Shown here: one piece after another, positions 51,005 through 61,189 of the stretch
Numbering within the stretch: the first letter of the stretch is position 1
Layout: the number at the start of each line of letters is the position of its first letter
Origin: Lepidostoma basale
Taxonomy: Eukaryota > Arthropoda > Insecta > Trichoptera > Lepidostomatidae
DNA length: 64,000 nucleotides
NCBI GenBank assembly: GCA_022606425.2
Contig: JAHDVF020000129.1
Span: forward strand, 166,415-230,414
Direction: 5' to 3'
Position numbers and translations under genes: made by a program
The notes under the pieces: model-generated
The model's database searches: none
Seen by the model: the letters and a program-made list of their open reading frames with translations, nothing else
Told to the model about the DNA's origin: nothing

Positions 51005-51555
51005 ATCTTTTCTTCTTCTTCTTTCTCAGCATATTCCTGTGCACTCCTGTACAAAGGCCTCCATTCGCTTTCATGTCACTATTTCCTGTGCAGACTGCAT
51101 CCAGGTTATTCCGACGTGTCTGTACAGATCACCCTTCCACCGTAGTTGCGGTCGCCCTGCACTTCTCTTTGCCGTCCACGGTCTCCAAGGCAGCGTCTTC
51201 TTGTCCACTTTTTATCTGAGCTTCTGGCTACGTGACTTGCCCACTGAATATTTTAGAGTCGCCACCCGGTGAATGATGTCAGTGACCTTTGTTCTTTCAT
51301 TCACCGTATCGTCTCTGACTCTGTCTCTTAGGCTTATTTCTAACATGGCTCTTTCCATGGCTTTTGAGTCACTCGTAGTTTCTCGGCACTTTGTTTGTAC
51401 AATATAACAGTTTCAAGACCATAAGTACCAACTGGCAGAACGCAGGCTTCATGGACTTTTCGTTTCAGGTTGATCGGTAATTTTCGTTTTTTAAGGATGT
51501 AACTCATATTTCCTAAAGCTGCCCAGCTTAGTCCAATTCTTCTTTTTAGCATATT
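51005..51555 (-). pseudogene. RTE-F LINE tail
   Basis: Minus frame 51340-51552: MLKRRIGLSWAALGNMSYIL, KKRKLPINLKRKVHEACVLP, VGTYGLETVILYKQSAEKLR. Farther on (51005-51330) the C-terminal coding (KWAGHVARS-like, VDKKTLPWRPWTAKRSAGRP-like) is in another frame. Tail TTCTTCTTCTTTC at 51010. Sister of 20160-20640. Confidence 0.7.
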
Positions 51556-51589
51556 ATATAATATTATTAAATAATAAATATTATATAAT

Positions 51590-51960
51590 ACAATAATTAC
51601 ATTATTGATTGTTTCCGGAACAATGGTGTAAAACTACATAACTAAAATATTTATATAAATGTAAACGTTCAATTTCTAGAAGTGTTATTATATTTTATAC
51701 AATAGGACTAACATATTTCGTTTTCCAGTGGCATTATCGAAAATAATGTTTATAACGCTTTTCTAAGTCACATTTTATTCCATTATATTTTTAAACTTTG
51801 TAATATATCACATTATTAAAAATAGAAATAAAATAAAATAAATTTATTTTACTTTTACATTTTACTTTGTGTTGTGGATTGATGTTTCAATAAAAATAAA
51901 AACACTTGTTATAACAAAACTTTATTTCACATAACACAGACATGTTTCGGTAATAATATA
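51590..51960. repeat. MITE and foldback arms
   Basis: 51605-51740 resembles a family 2 arm (AATGTAAACGTTCAATTTC, GTTTTCCAGTGGCATTATCGA). 51840-51960 is a foldback arm ending ACAGACATGTTTCGGTAATAA (minus-strand GAAACATGTC). Confidence 0.4.
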
Positions 51961-52110
51961 ACCTGTATCAATGTAATGGCCACGTGAGGAGTCAGGGAAA
52001 TCGACGCGCGTACATGACACGATGTATTAATATCGAGGAAGTGAGATAAATATGTCAGGAAAGAAACGTGTGGCAGTCCATTCTTTCTCCCTACCCCATA
52101 TAGTTAGTTA
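51960..52110 (+). pseudogene. RTE-A 3' end fragment
   Basis: GTGAGGAGTCAGGGAAATCG, CGCGTACATGACACGATG, GTGTGGCAGTCCATTCTTTC, ending TAGTTAGTTAG. About 140 bp, with a small deletion of the GGGGAGACGG part. Confidence 0.6.
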
Positions 52111-52189
52111 GTTAGAAATAAAATTATAATTAAAACAAAAACATTCTTTATTAATTTTTTTCGCGACACAGAAGCTATTCTTCAGTGTA

Positions 52190-52620
52190 TTTACATAATA
52201 AATATATATTTTTTAATCTTAAAGTTTTGAAAAAAAAATTGTATATTTATTTTGCATGTACTCGTATGTTACTACACCGATGAAGGACTCCTATGTCCCG
52301 AAACATGTTTGATTTTTTTTTAATTTTGTATTTTATTTCTATGAAATGTTTGAACTTGTGTTACAAATATTCTTCAATTATGAATCCACGACACCTTTTT
52401 TAATGGTGAATATAGAAGAAATACATATTTTTCAATTTGATCACTAACGGTGTGTAAATTACAAATATTCTTTATAAGGTTTCTTGAATATTGTTGTTAA
52501 ATATTATATTTAACATCAATTACGGATAATAAACTTATTTTTGTATAAACACTATATTTTTATCGAACTGTCACGTTTCGCCTTACGAGGCCATTATACA
52601 ATTTAAATTTGTAAGAGCCC
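52190..52620. repeat. Foldback arms with GAAACATG modules
   Basis: 52277-52310 (plus) reads CCGATGA, A, GGAC...GUCC, C, GAAACATGTTTG. The 52370-52430 sub-end matches family 1. 52560-52600 has GTCACGTTTCGCCTTACG on the opposite strand. Confidence 0.4.
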
Positions 52621-52659
52621 TAGTAAAAGGAAACAAGTACCTTCCATAATTATATAATA

Positions 52660-53775
52660 ATTAAAATATTTGAAATACGTCAATAGAGAAAAGTTGTGGA
52701 AAATATTGTCTGAATATGGAATAAGTACAAAACTGATCACGGTAATTAAGTCACTATACACGGAAAGCACTGCTAGTGTCAGAGTAAATGGAGATCTTAC
52801 AGCCTGGTTTGATATCAATAAAGGTGTCAAACAGGGTTGCGTAATGTTCCCGTGGTTATTTAATCTGTATATGGACAAATGTATGAAAGAGCTGAAAGGG
52901 TTGGATGTAGGTGCCAAAATGAGCGGAGTGTCAGTAAGCTGTCTCTTGTATGCGGATGACGCTGTCCTTCTTGCAGGCAACGAGCATGAACTACAAGTCC
53001 TGGTGAATTGTATGTATGAGGTATGCATGCGAAATGATCTGATGATGAATGTTAATAAGTCCAAGGTAATGATTTTTGAAAAGGAAGAAACCACGACAGT
53101 CTGCAACATTAGCGTGAATGGTGAAAATTTGGAGCAAGTAGTTGAGTTCGTGTATTTAGGTAGTATGTTTACAAGAGATGGGCGAGTGGAGAGGGGTATT
53201 GAAAGAAGGGTTGGGGCAGGCAACAAAGTGAATGGTGCACTTAAAGTTGTCATCGCAAACAACAACCTATCCAAAAAAGCTAGAATGGCAGTGCACAATG
53301 GTGTTCTTCTACCGACCCTTGGACTTATGGAAGCGAAGCATGGAACTGGCAAAAGAAGGATGAAAGTAGAATAAGCGTAGTAGAAATGAGATCTCTTAGA
53401 CGAATGTGTGGATACTCTGTGTATGATAGTGTCGAATGAAAATATAAGAAGTGAATGTGGTGCGAATGATGGTGTCATGAACAAAATAATGAAAGGATCA
53501 TTAAGATGCTTTGGACATATGGAAAGAATGAATTAAGAAAGAATGGTAAAAAAATTATATGTTAATGATGTTAATGGAACCAGAAATAGAGGAACACCGA
53601 GGAAAAAGTGGCACGATCAAATAAATCAAATATTGAATGTCGGCCATGTGAGGAGTCAGAGAAATCGACGCGCATGCATGACACGATGTTGAGGAAATAT
53701 GTCAGGAAAGAAAAGTGTGGCAGTGCATTCTTTCTGCCTACCCCTTCGGGGAGACGGTGTGATGGTTAGTTAGTT
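52660..53775 (+). pseudogene. RTE-A LINE with RT catalytic core
   Basis: The most complete RTE-A copy. The frame at 52670-53374 starts just after RT motif A (VNREKLWKILSEYG), then has KGVKQGC (motif B, residues 51-57), CLLYADDAVLLAG with the catalytic YADD at residues 94-97, SKVMIFEKEE, CNISVNGENLEQV and GAGNKVNGALK. A small insertion at about 53318 shifts the frame. The remainder (MRSLRRMCG-like, SLRCFGHMERM then a stop, KKWHDQINQILN) runs to a GTTA tail at 53764-53778. The endonuclease and motif A are missing through 5' truncation. Confidence 0.8.
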
Positions 53776-53855
53776 AGTTATTTTTGAAATCAAAAACTCT
53801 TATAAATTTGAAAAATAACCAGAACTGTTAGAATTTTTTAATAGTTTTATTATTA

Positions 53856-54134
53856 TTGTACGTTAACGTGGACATTATAATTCTAAATTGCTACAGATTC
53901 AACCACAAGGCAAATGAGTGCAAAAAAGACAAACCGACCTGTCCAAAATGTATGGGCGACCACAAGGCCAAAGACTGTAAAGCCGAAACACATGAACATA
54001 AATGCATAAATTGTGAAGAAACAACAAAAATTATCAAAACCAAACTCGATTCTAATCATGCAGCTTGGAGTTTTGATTGCCCGGTTTACCTGAAAAAAGT
54101 AGAACAAGAAAAAAACAAACTGTCTTTTTTGTGA
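53856..54134 (+). pseudogene. LINE ORF1 fragment (CCHC zinc-knuckle protein)
   Basis: C-terminal 90 or so residues of ORF1; no ATG, the frame simply enters from the truncated 5' end. It has a first knuckle CYRFNHKANEC lacking its first Cys pair, a full CPKCMGDHKAKDC (CX2CX3HX4C) and a third Cys/His cluster (HKCINCEE ... NHAAWSFDCPVY). Such ORF1 proteins bind RNA and form the particle with ORF2. The stop is TGA at 54132-54134, 5 nt before the ORF2 ATG, a normal spacing for Jockey elements. Confidence 0.75.
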
Positions 54135-54139
54135 AGAAA

Positions 54140-56320
54140 ATGGAAAACCTAAAAATAATGTACATGAATATAAGAGGGTTAAAATCAAAAATTGACGAAC
54201 TAAACATATATATCACAAATCTAGAGTACCAACCACACGTAGTCGTCTTGACTGAAACCTGGCTCAGTGATAGTGAAAGTAAACTGTATAATCTAAACAA
54301 CTACACAGGAGTGCACTCCTGTAGGAATGGCAGAGGTGGAGGGGTAGCTATTTACATCAGAACACAAATAGACTTCAAAACTATAAAAGAAGAAACATTC
54401 CTAAGCAACAACAACCTTCTGAAAATACATATAAATGAAATAGATCTTACAATAAATGCAATCTACAGACAACCAGGAACCAGCAATAAAAAGGAATACA
54501 TAGAATACTTAGACAGAATGTTAACGGGTGAACAGAGGAGTGCAAAATGTGAGATCATAATAGGGGACCTTAACATCAACCTGCTTTCCAGTGATAAACT
54601 CACAAAGGACTATATCAATACAATCAAAGGAAATGATCTTGGATTTATCAACTCAATAAAAGAAAATGATTATACACGGAAAAATGACAGAGGAAAAAAT
54701 ACCATAATTGACCATGTAATGACAAACCAGGAAATAGCTGATTCAACGATACTTGAACTATTCGACACACCACTGAGCGACCACAGAGGAATAAATATTG
54801 AACTAAAAACCATACCCAGACAGAGAATAAAACATCAACAATATACCGCAAAGAAAATTAACTACAACAAACTAAAAGAAAGCCTAGGAGAAAGAATACA
54901 GAAAGAAGAACCAGGAACCTTCAAAGCGCTTCAAGACATAATAAGGGAGGAACTGAAGAAACACACTACGAGCAGGAACAGAAAATATACTACATCGCTT
55001 AAAGAGGGCTGGATGACGAAGGATATCTATAACAAAATAGAGAAAAGAAACTATCTTTACAAAAAAATGAGCAACCAGCATAATCTCGTAGACGAATTTA
55101 AACTCATACAAGCCAACATAAGAAAAAGTATTAAGAAAGAAAAAAAGGACCACTACGCATCGCGTATAAATGAAGCAAATGGAAACAGTCACAAAATATG
55201 GAAGGAGATCAAAAACATAACGTCAGAGAACTGTACACCAAAGCCCAATGTATCTAAACTTAAAAAGGATGACGGATCCGAGACAACGGACGCAGCTGAA
55301 ATAGCCGAAATTATAAACCATTACTATACAAGAATCGGAGTAAAACTGGCTAGCGAAATTGTAATCTCCGAACCAGCACGGTTCAGACCACCCGAAGTGG
55401 ACGGGGAGCTTTTCTTGAGACCTACGACAGAAGAAGAAATAAGACAAATAATAAACCAGATGAAAAATAACACAGCTCCAGGATACGACGGAATAAAGAT
55501 AGCGACAGTCAAATCCATATCTGAACTTATATTGCCCACGATAACAAAAATTATTAACAAAAATATGAAAGAGGGAACTTTCCCAGAAGAGCTGAAAACT
55601 GCAAGAATCACACCTGTGTACAAAGACGGTGAAAAAAACCAACCATCAAACTACCGACCGATCGCAAATCTGACAGTTTTTGCAAAGTTAACTGAAAGAA
55701 TACTACACAAAAGACTGTACCAGCACCTCAAAGCATTCAACTACATAGCTGAAGAGCAATATGGATTCCAAGAACAGAAGGGAACAGCAACAGCTATCAC
55801 CAACATATGTAACTACATTCAGTCAGCACTGGATGCGGGCGAATGCATAACAGGACTTATACTGGACTTCAAAAAAGCTTTTGATACCGTACATCTGGAC
55901 ACACTACTTGACAAACTGACATCCGCAGGGGTGAGGGGCAAGGCGTACAACACGTTCAAATGCTACCTCACCCAAAGAAAACAATACACAGTTGTGTCAG
56001 GAATGACCAACAACGAAACAATGACAGAATTTGGTGTGCCACAAGGGTCCATCCTGGGACCACTACTTTACATACTTTACATTAACGACATAACAAGATA
56101 CAAAATGACAGGGAAAATAATTATGTACGCAGACGACCTTGCTATATTTTACAAAAACGACAACGACAATGAGACCTGTAAACAAATGAACATAGATATA
56201 GAGACACTAACCAACTGGACAACCAACAACTACCTGACCTTAAATGTAAAAAAGTGTAACATTATACACTTTGAAACAAGCAAGAAAAACCATAACATGT
56301 GTATAAAAATAAAAAAATGA
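54140..56320 (+). CDS. LINE ORF2: apurinic-like endonuclease and reverse transcriptase
   Basis: 726 residues from ATG 54140, chosen because it begins just before the endonuclease motif (MYMNIRG) and follows ORF1 by 5 nt. Endonuclease: N10 in MNIRG, E39 in LTETWL, D143 in IIGDLNI, S213-D214-H215. RT: NTAPGYDGI, RPIANLTVFAKLTERILHKR, YGFQEQKG, LILDFKKAFD (motif A, D576), GVPQGSILGPLLY (motif B), MYADDLAIF (YADD at 663-666, 56126-56137), KKCNIIHF. All catalytic residues are present. It ends early at a stop after an A7 run near 56312; shifting one base there joins it to the remaining C-terminus. Function: target-primed reverse transcription at the insertion site. As it stands the protein lacks its last 200 residues. 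Confidence 0.85.
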   Translation: MENLKIMYMNIRGLKSKIDELNIYITNLEYQPHVVVLTETWLSDSESKLYNLNNYTGVHSCRNGRGGGVAIYIRTQIDFKTIKEETFLSNNNLLKIHINEIDLTINAIYRQPGTSNKKEYIEYLDRMLTGEQRSAKCEIIIGDLNINLLSSDKLTKDYINTIKGNDLGFINSIKENDYTRKNDRGKNTIIDHVMTNQEIADSTILELFDTPLSDHRGINIELKTIPRQRIKHQQYTAKKINYNKLKESLGERIQKEEPGTFKALQDIIREELKKHTTSRNRKYTTSLKEGWMTKDIYNKIEKRNYLYKKMSNQHNLVDEFKLIQANIRKSIKKEKKDHYASRINEANGNSHKIWKEIKNITSENCTPKPNVSKLKKDDGSETTDAAEIAEIINHYYTRIGVKLASEIVISEPARFRPPEVDGELFLRPTTEEEIRQIINQMKNNTAPGYDGIKIATVKSISELILPTITKIINKNMKEGTFPEELKTARITPVYKDGEKNQPSNYRPIANLTVFAKLTERILHKRLYQHLKAFNYIAEEQYGFQEQKGTATAITNICNYIQSALDAGECITGLILDFKKAFDTVHLDTLLDKLTSAGVRGKAYNTFKCYLTQRKQYTVVSGMTNNETMTEFGVPQGSILGPLLYILYINDITRYKMTGKIIMYADDLAIFYKNDNDNETCKQMNIDIETLTNWTTNNYLTLNVKKCNIIHFETSKKNHNMCIKIKK

Positions 56321-56945
56321 CGCAATAACCGAACTCGACTATGTAAAGTACCTAGGACTAACAATGGACAGACAACTAAAATGGACAAAACACATAGACA
56401 ACCTAACAGACAAGTTAGCATCGCTATACTCCCTCTTCTACAAAATACAGAATTACATACCAAGAAGGGAAAAAGTTATGATGTACGAAGCGTATGTAAA
56501 AAGCCGACTGACATATATGATTCCCTTCTGGGGGACAGGAAACCAAAAGGACATCTCCAGACTCCAAAGACAACAAAATAAAATAATAAAACTAGCATAT
56601 AACATTGACTACCATACCCCAACCATACAAGTTTACAGACAAACTAAACAAATGGACATATCAGACCTGACCAAATATGAGACCTTAAAAATTGTACACA
56701 GAGTGACCATGGAAAAGCCAACAGACAGCACCTACAAATTAACTAAAAATTCAGACATACACAGACACTGGACCAGGAATTGTGACAGATATCACTTACC
56801 GATTGCACGAACTAAGACAGGACAATCAAGGATATTGAACAATAGACTGAAACTTTACAATGAACTACCTAAAGACACAAGGAATCTCACTACAACCCAA
56901 TATAAGAAGTGTCTGAAGCAGTACATAATTAGTGGTAGGATCTAG
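56321..56945 (+). pseudogene. LINE ORF2 C-terminus, shifted frame
   Basis: In the frame +1 relative to ORF2: ELDYVKYLGLTMDRQLKWTK, HIDNLTDKLASLYSL, YEAYVKSRLTYMIPFWGTGN, RLQRQQNKIIKLAYN, then a conserved LINE C-terminal segment (HLPIARTKTGQSRI, LKLYNELPKDTRNL) to a stop at 56943-56945. No stops inside. The only lesion between this part and ORF2 is the single-base shift in an A run. Confidence 0.8.
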
Positions 56946-56999
56946 AAATGTATCCATATAACCCAATTGGGTTTTAAAAAAAAAAAAAAAAAAAACAAT

Positions 57000-57365
57000 T
57001 GTAAATTTGAAATTCGTTTTGGTGTTTCAATGACAGGGCAAAATCCGTTTGATATGAGTCTCGCTTAGTGAAAAAACAGACATTCTGACAGCTTTTCATA
57101 CATCTCCAGCTGACTCTTACAGGCTGCAAGGACTATGACAGTTGTATTTTAAAAAACACAATCTGAAACGATATTAATAATGAATGTTTTTTATTTTGGA
57201 TAATGAATTTTGTGTAGTGACAGCTCCATATTGAATAAAGTGCTAATTTAATATGAAATTGTGCGCTATACCTTTCTACCGGATCTTTTCTGGGTGTAAA
57301 TTGAAGTTAACCGTGCTAATATAAAATATTCCATTTTTTTTTCATACGACGTATTATATATATGA
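57000..57365. other. Unassigned sequence
   Basis: No gene or element recognised. Confidence 0.25.
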
Positions 57366-57369
57366 AAGT

Positions 57370-57775
57370 GAAGCATGTAACTGGTAAAATAAGGATGAAA
57401 GTATTATAGAATATAATAATTCTCATTTCAACATGAGATCAAATGTGTGCTTAATCTGTATGTAATAGAGGGTCAAATGCAAATATTACAAAATAAGTGA
57501 ATGCATTTCGGATAAAAGTGTTATGAACAAAATAGACAATTTAGACATGAAAAATAATAAATGGTGACAGAATGGTGAAGAAAGCATACGTTAACGAAGG
57601 AAAACGTGGCACGATCAAATCAATAAAATATTAAATGTCGGTAACGTAAGAAGACGGAGAAATGTAGAGGAAGCAAGAGAAGTATGTCAGGATAGAAACA
57701 TGTGGCAGTCCATTCATTCTACGTTCCCCTTCCCAAAGAGACGGTGTAATGGTTAATTAGTTAGTTAGTTTTTTA
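57370..57775 (+). pseudogene. RTE-A LINE C-terminal part, decayed
   Basis: TATGAAAGTGAAGCATG, ACGTGGCACGATCAAAT, TAGAGGAAGCAAGAGAAGTA, CAGGATAGAAACATGTGGC, ending TTAGTTAGTTAG. Several deletions. Confidence 0.6.
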
Positions 57776-57829
57776 GACGAAGCATCAGTGGGATCAAAAC
57801 TAGAATATGGTTATAAGTTGTGTAAAAAT

Positions 57830-58035
57830 TAATACCAATGAAAACGCCTGTTTTCTAGAAATTTTGTTATATTTTATTATATGTGAATTAAATGTTTTGC
57901 CTGTCCATGGCATTTTCAAATGTTATATTTTCAAACATTTGATAATGCCTTCGACAGGCGAAACACATCATTCCCATAAAATGTAAGAAATCTTCTAGAA
58001 AACAGACGTTTTCATTAAAAAAATTTTAAAAACTA
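57830..58035. repeat. MITE family 2, complete palindrome
   Basis: Both arms intact: ATTAATACCAATGAAAACGC on the left and CAGACGTTTTCATTAAA on the right. The two inner modules are GTTTTGCCTGTCCATGGC (minus) and TTTGATAATGCCTTCGACAG then GCGAAACACATC (plus, 57940-57970). The plus module is a GCCT/AGGC hairpin followed by GAAAC. Confidence 0.7.
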
Positions 58036-58039
58036 ATAA

Positions 58040-58635
58040 TTAGGTAAATTTTTTATTTTTTTGTTGAAAATATGTTAAAAATAAAGAGTAACTACTCTTT
58101 ACGTCGAAAAATTAATACAACAGATCAACACCTTCTATTAGGTAAGTGCCGCTAATTTCAGAATTCCTTTTACAACCCTATTTTAAATTTATTACGAACA
58201 TAATATTTGTAGTAGTAGCCACATAAAAAATACCCCTATTTTGGTTCCATTTCAGTGTACCCCTTTTTCCTTCCGAGAAAGTAATAAATAGCGACGAAGT
58301 ACCTTCAGCTTGACATGACAAATATCGATAGGTTGTCAAATAATCTCGTAAATTCTGATCACTCACGTGGTACGGGGGTACTACATACGAGTACGTGGTA
58401 CGTGCGTGAAAATTTGTGGAAACGTGAAAAAACGTTTCACCTGAACGTAGGTACATGCTAACCGCATTTATTAAATGGTCTACATCAATTTTATGTTTTC
58501 ATCGTGAGATTCTTTGTATGGATGAGTTTTTTTAGTACATTTTACATGGGAGTCGCATAAAAGTGTTTGTAGGTAAAGATATTTACTCTAAGTAGCATCT
58601 AGAAAAGCTTTGTTTTATTATTTTTCAAAATTATA
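58040..58635. other. Unassigned sequence
   Basis: No gene. The 58300-58450 region has a 92-residue minus frame with no recognisable domain. Confidence 0.25.
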
Positions 58636-58737
58636 TTTAATCAGTACTCACGAAAACATCCGTTCTCTAGAAGTTTTATCATGTTTTATATGAATGACAT
58701 GTTTTGTCTGTCTAATGCATTATCTGAGGGCCACGTA

Positions 58738-58890
58738 GGAGACAGATGTTCTAGCTATGAAACGTGAAGAAGTGGACAAGCATCCAAAGTGTGCAGGAGC
58801 TGTTCCGAGCGGCGCAGGACAGGGACAGGTTCGCCAAGTTGATCGCCAACGTTGGGAGGACCCAACAGGGCGCTTGAAGAAGAAGAAAAA
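58738..58890 (+). pseudogene. RTE-type LINE 3' end
   Basis: SVQELFRAAQDRDRFAKLIA then NVGRTQQGA and a stop: a characteristic RTE C-terminus, assembled from one plus frame at 58786-58874. GAAGAAGAAG tail to about 58887. Confidence 0.55.
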
Positions 58891-58934
58891 TGCATGATCA
58901 AATGTGATAATGACTTAGATAGGCAAAACCTTCG

Positions 58935-58945
58935 TGGCAGAGTGG
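58935..58945 (+). promoter_or_regulatory. SINE pol III A box
   Basis: TGGCAGAGTGG fits the tRNA A-box consensus TRGCNNAGYNGG closely. Confidence 0.7.
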
Positions 58946-58977
58946 TAAGAGCTCTGACTTCCATACCGAAGGTTCCG

Positions 58978-58988
58978 GGTTCGATTCC
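58978..58988 (+). promoter_or_regulatory. SINE pol III B box
   Basis: GGTTCGATTCC fits the B-box consensus GGTTCGANTCC exactly. Confidence 0.8.
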
Positions 58989-59304
58989 CGGCGATGGCAG
59001 TGTGATTGTCACACTGTCTTTGGTCTGGTGTAGAATTCACGTGACAATAAAATGGCGATAGATTGGCTACCTACCTATCACATGTCACCAGAATCAATAT
59101 AAAAGCTAAATAATCAATTGTATACAGTAATTGGGTTTAAACAACCTGTTGTATACAAAAAAATAAATAAAAATAAAAATAAAAAAACATGTCATTCACT
59201 TAAAATAAAATAAAACTTTCACAAAACTAATTTTTTCACTCATATTTATTATAAAATATGGATTTGAACTATTTTTTGTTAATGGAATAATGATTTAAAA
59301 CTTC

Positions 59305-59490
59305 ATATTTAATAATTAATATAAAAGAAAATGTCCGTCTTCTAGGAGCTTTATTAAATATTGTATGGAATGACGTGTTTTGTCCTTCTAAGGCATTATC
59401 AAATGTCATAGAAGGGCGAAACATGTCATTCCATATAATATTTAATAACACTCCTAAAAAGACAGACGTTTTAATTTATATTAATTATAG
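59305..59490. repeat. MITE family 2, complete palindrome
   Basis: TTAATATAAAAGAAAATGTC on the left and AGACAGACGTTTTAATTTATA on the right. Inner modules: GACGTGTTTTGTCCTTC (minus) and CATAGAAGGGCGAAACATGT (plus). Confidence 0.7.
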
Positions 59491-59499
59491 ATTTAAACA

Positions 59500-59985
59500 T
59501 TGATGGGTTCAATATACACTTTTTGTAGGTGTTTATTGAACCTATCATATAATGAGTCTTTTGCTGTTTTTTTTTACGGTTTTTATTTATATCATTAGTT
59601 AATAAATTCATGTTATTCTGTTTTGTCTTTAAAATATTGAGTATTGAAGGCAATGTTTTTAACTTTCCGAAATTTAATATTATTTTCAATCTTTCATCAT
59701 ATATACGGCAAATGTCGACTGAGAACGTTGAGTAAAATTGTGAATCGATTTTTCTTTTTTAATTGTTGATATTAAAGCAATAAAATTTATTAGCATTATT
59801 TTTACGTATAATAACATACTCAAATTGAAACCGTTTTTATATTAGAGCAGGCGGAGAGATTCGATCGTTATCTTTAATATTTAATGATATGCTAGTCAAA
59901 AATACTTACATTATTACTTGAGTTTTTTTTACCTCAATACTTCCAACTCTTGACATGGTAATATAATTTCATGAACAATTATGAA
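59500..59985. other. Unassigned AT-rich sequence
   Basis: No gene or element recognised. Confidence 0.25.
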
Positions 59986-60124
59986 TAACTATGAATTTAT
60001 ATGCAAATAAACATCTGTTTTCTAGAAGTTTTATATTCTTTTAGGAAAATTATGATCATGTTTGCCTTGCTAAGGCATTATCAAATGTCATATGTAAAAT
60101 TTAACATTTTACACATAGTATAAA

Positions 60125-60600
60125 CCACTTCATTGAGTTAGTAGCTCCAATCGGTTTCACTTTGTAGCGAACTTCCTCTGTGCTATTGCACAGACTAAAA
60201 CTAAATACATATAATCTAGAGGCAGCCATTCTAACAGCAAAAAGTGTCCATAAACTAAAAATCACACAACGATCCATGGAGAGGCAAATACTCATCGTGA
60301 GTCTCCGAGACAAAATAAGAAATGAAGTAATAAGACGCCGATATCATAGATTGTACAGCTTAATTAAAGTTGCAATGGGCTGGACATATATCAAGACAGG
60401 AAAATATCCGATGGACATCCAAAACACTTCAGTGGAGCAAAGAAAAGGAGTGTCAGGAGGCCACCTAAAAGATGGATGACGATATTGCCCGAATACCTGG
60501 AACGACCTGGTAGCGGAAGGGGTGCCAAGACAGGGACGAGTGGAATAAAATTGAAGAGGCTTTTTCCCATTAGTGGAGGGAAGAAAAATAAGTAAAAGAA
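60125..60600 (+). pseudogene. RTE-type LINE tail
   Basis: Frame 60180-60479: NTYNLEAAILTAKSVHKLKI, TQRSMERQILIVSLRDKIRN, EVIRRR. Related to 3203-3720. Ends about 60600 with AGTGGAGGGAAGAAAAAT. Confidence 0.6.
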
Positions 60601-60718
60601 TTGCACTGGATGATGAAACCGGTATGCTACTAGCTCATTATGAAACATCTTAAATATTTGATAATGGCTAAGCATGGCAACATGTGATTCCTATAAATAT
60701 GTATCATATAATAAAGAT

Positions 60719-61165
60719 CCCTGACAGTAAGTACATATTGTCTTGAAACTGCCACTCTGACAAAGCACAGTTCAGAGATATTAAAAGTCATGCAGCGAGC
60801 GATGGAGAGAACCACGCTAGGCTTGTCCCTTAGAGATAGAGTCAGGAACGAATCGGTGAGAGTTAAAACAAGAGTCACAGACGTGATCCACCGGGTGAAG
60901 ACTTTAAAATGGAAATGGGCAGGGCATGTCGCTAGAGCTGCAGACGAAAGATGGACCAAAATACTGCTGAATTGGAGACCGAGAGACACGAGAAGAAGAA
61001 TATGTAGACCACAAATGAGGTGGAGAGATGACCTGGAACTATACGCTGGGGTGCTATGGATGCAGAGTGCACAGGAGAGATCGACATGGAGGGACATGGT
61101 GGAGGCTTTCATCCAAGAGTGGACGGCGATAAGCTGAAGAAGAAGAAGAATAATAAATAAATATC
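60719..61165 (+). pseudogene. RTE-F LINE tail, well preserved
   Basis: Open frame 60790-61137: MQRAMERTTLGLSLRDRVRN, ESVRVKTRVTDVIHRVKTLK, WKWAGHVARAADERWTKILL, NWRPRDTRRRICRPQMRWRD, DLELYAGVLWMQSAQERSTW, RDMVEAFIQEWTAIS, stop. The GAAGAAGAAGAAG tail is at 61137-61150. All family landmarks intact, so recent. Confidence 0.75.
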
Positions 61166-61189
61166 CCGAACGTTTTCATTCGTTATAGT

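Larger units (their letters stand above)
53814..56996 (+). mobile_element. Jockey-like non-LTR retrotransposon
   Basis: A LINE of about 3.2 kb with the end of ORF1 (CCHC knuckles), an almost whole ORF2 (endonuclease plus RT), a short 3' UTR and a poly(A) run of about 19 A (56978-56996). TAAATTTGAAA occurs just before 53814 (53802-53812) and just after the tail (57001-57011), a possible 11-bp target duplication. The plus strand is strongly A-rich. CCHC ORF1 and poly(A) tail favour the Jockey clade over CR1. Confidence 0.85.
58926..59187 (+). mobile_element. tRNA-derived SINE, tail type 2 (plus), reference copy
   Basis: Head with a perfect A box (TGGCAGAGTGG, 58935-58945) and B box (GGTTCGATTCC, 58978-58988), 32 nt apart as in a tRNA gene. 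Common body (GTGTGATTGTCACACTGTC, TGTAGAATTCACGTGACAAT). Type 2 module: GTATACAGTAATTGGG ... CCTGTTGTATAC, ending in an A-rich tail. Inserted in a MITE, with AAAAC at both edges. Transcribed by RNA polymerase III in principle; mobilised by a LINE that I cannot identify. Confidence 0.85.
58640..59250. repeat. MITE family 2 copy broken by two insertions
   Basis: Left arm 58640-58737 (CACGAAAACATCCGTTCTC, TTCTAGAAGTTTTATC, ATGACATGTTTTGTCTG), then a LINE tail, then a short right-arm part 58891-58925 (TGTGATAATGACTTAGATAG, GCAAAAC), then a SINE, then ATGTCATTCACTTAAAATAA. Confidence 0.6.

Noticed and set aside
52603..53484. 293-residue minus-strand frame
   Set aside because: It is the antisense of the RTE-A reverse transcriptase frame, which has the catalytic YADD on the plus strand.
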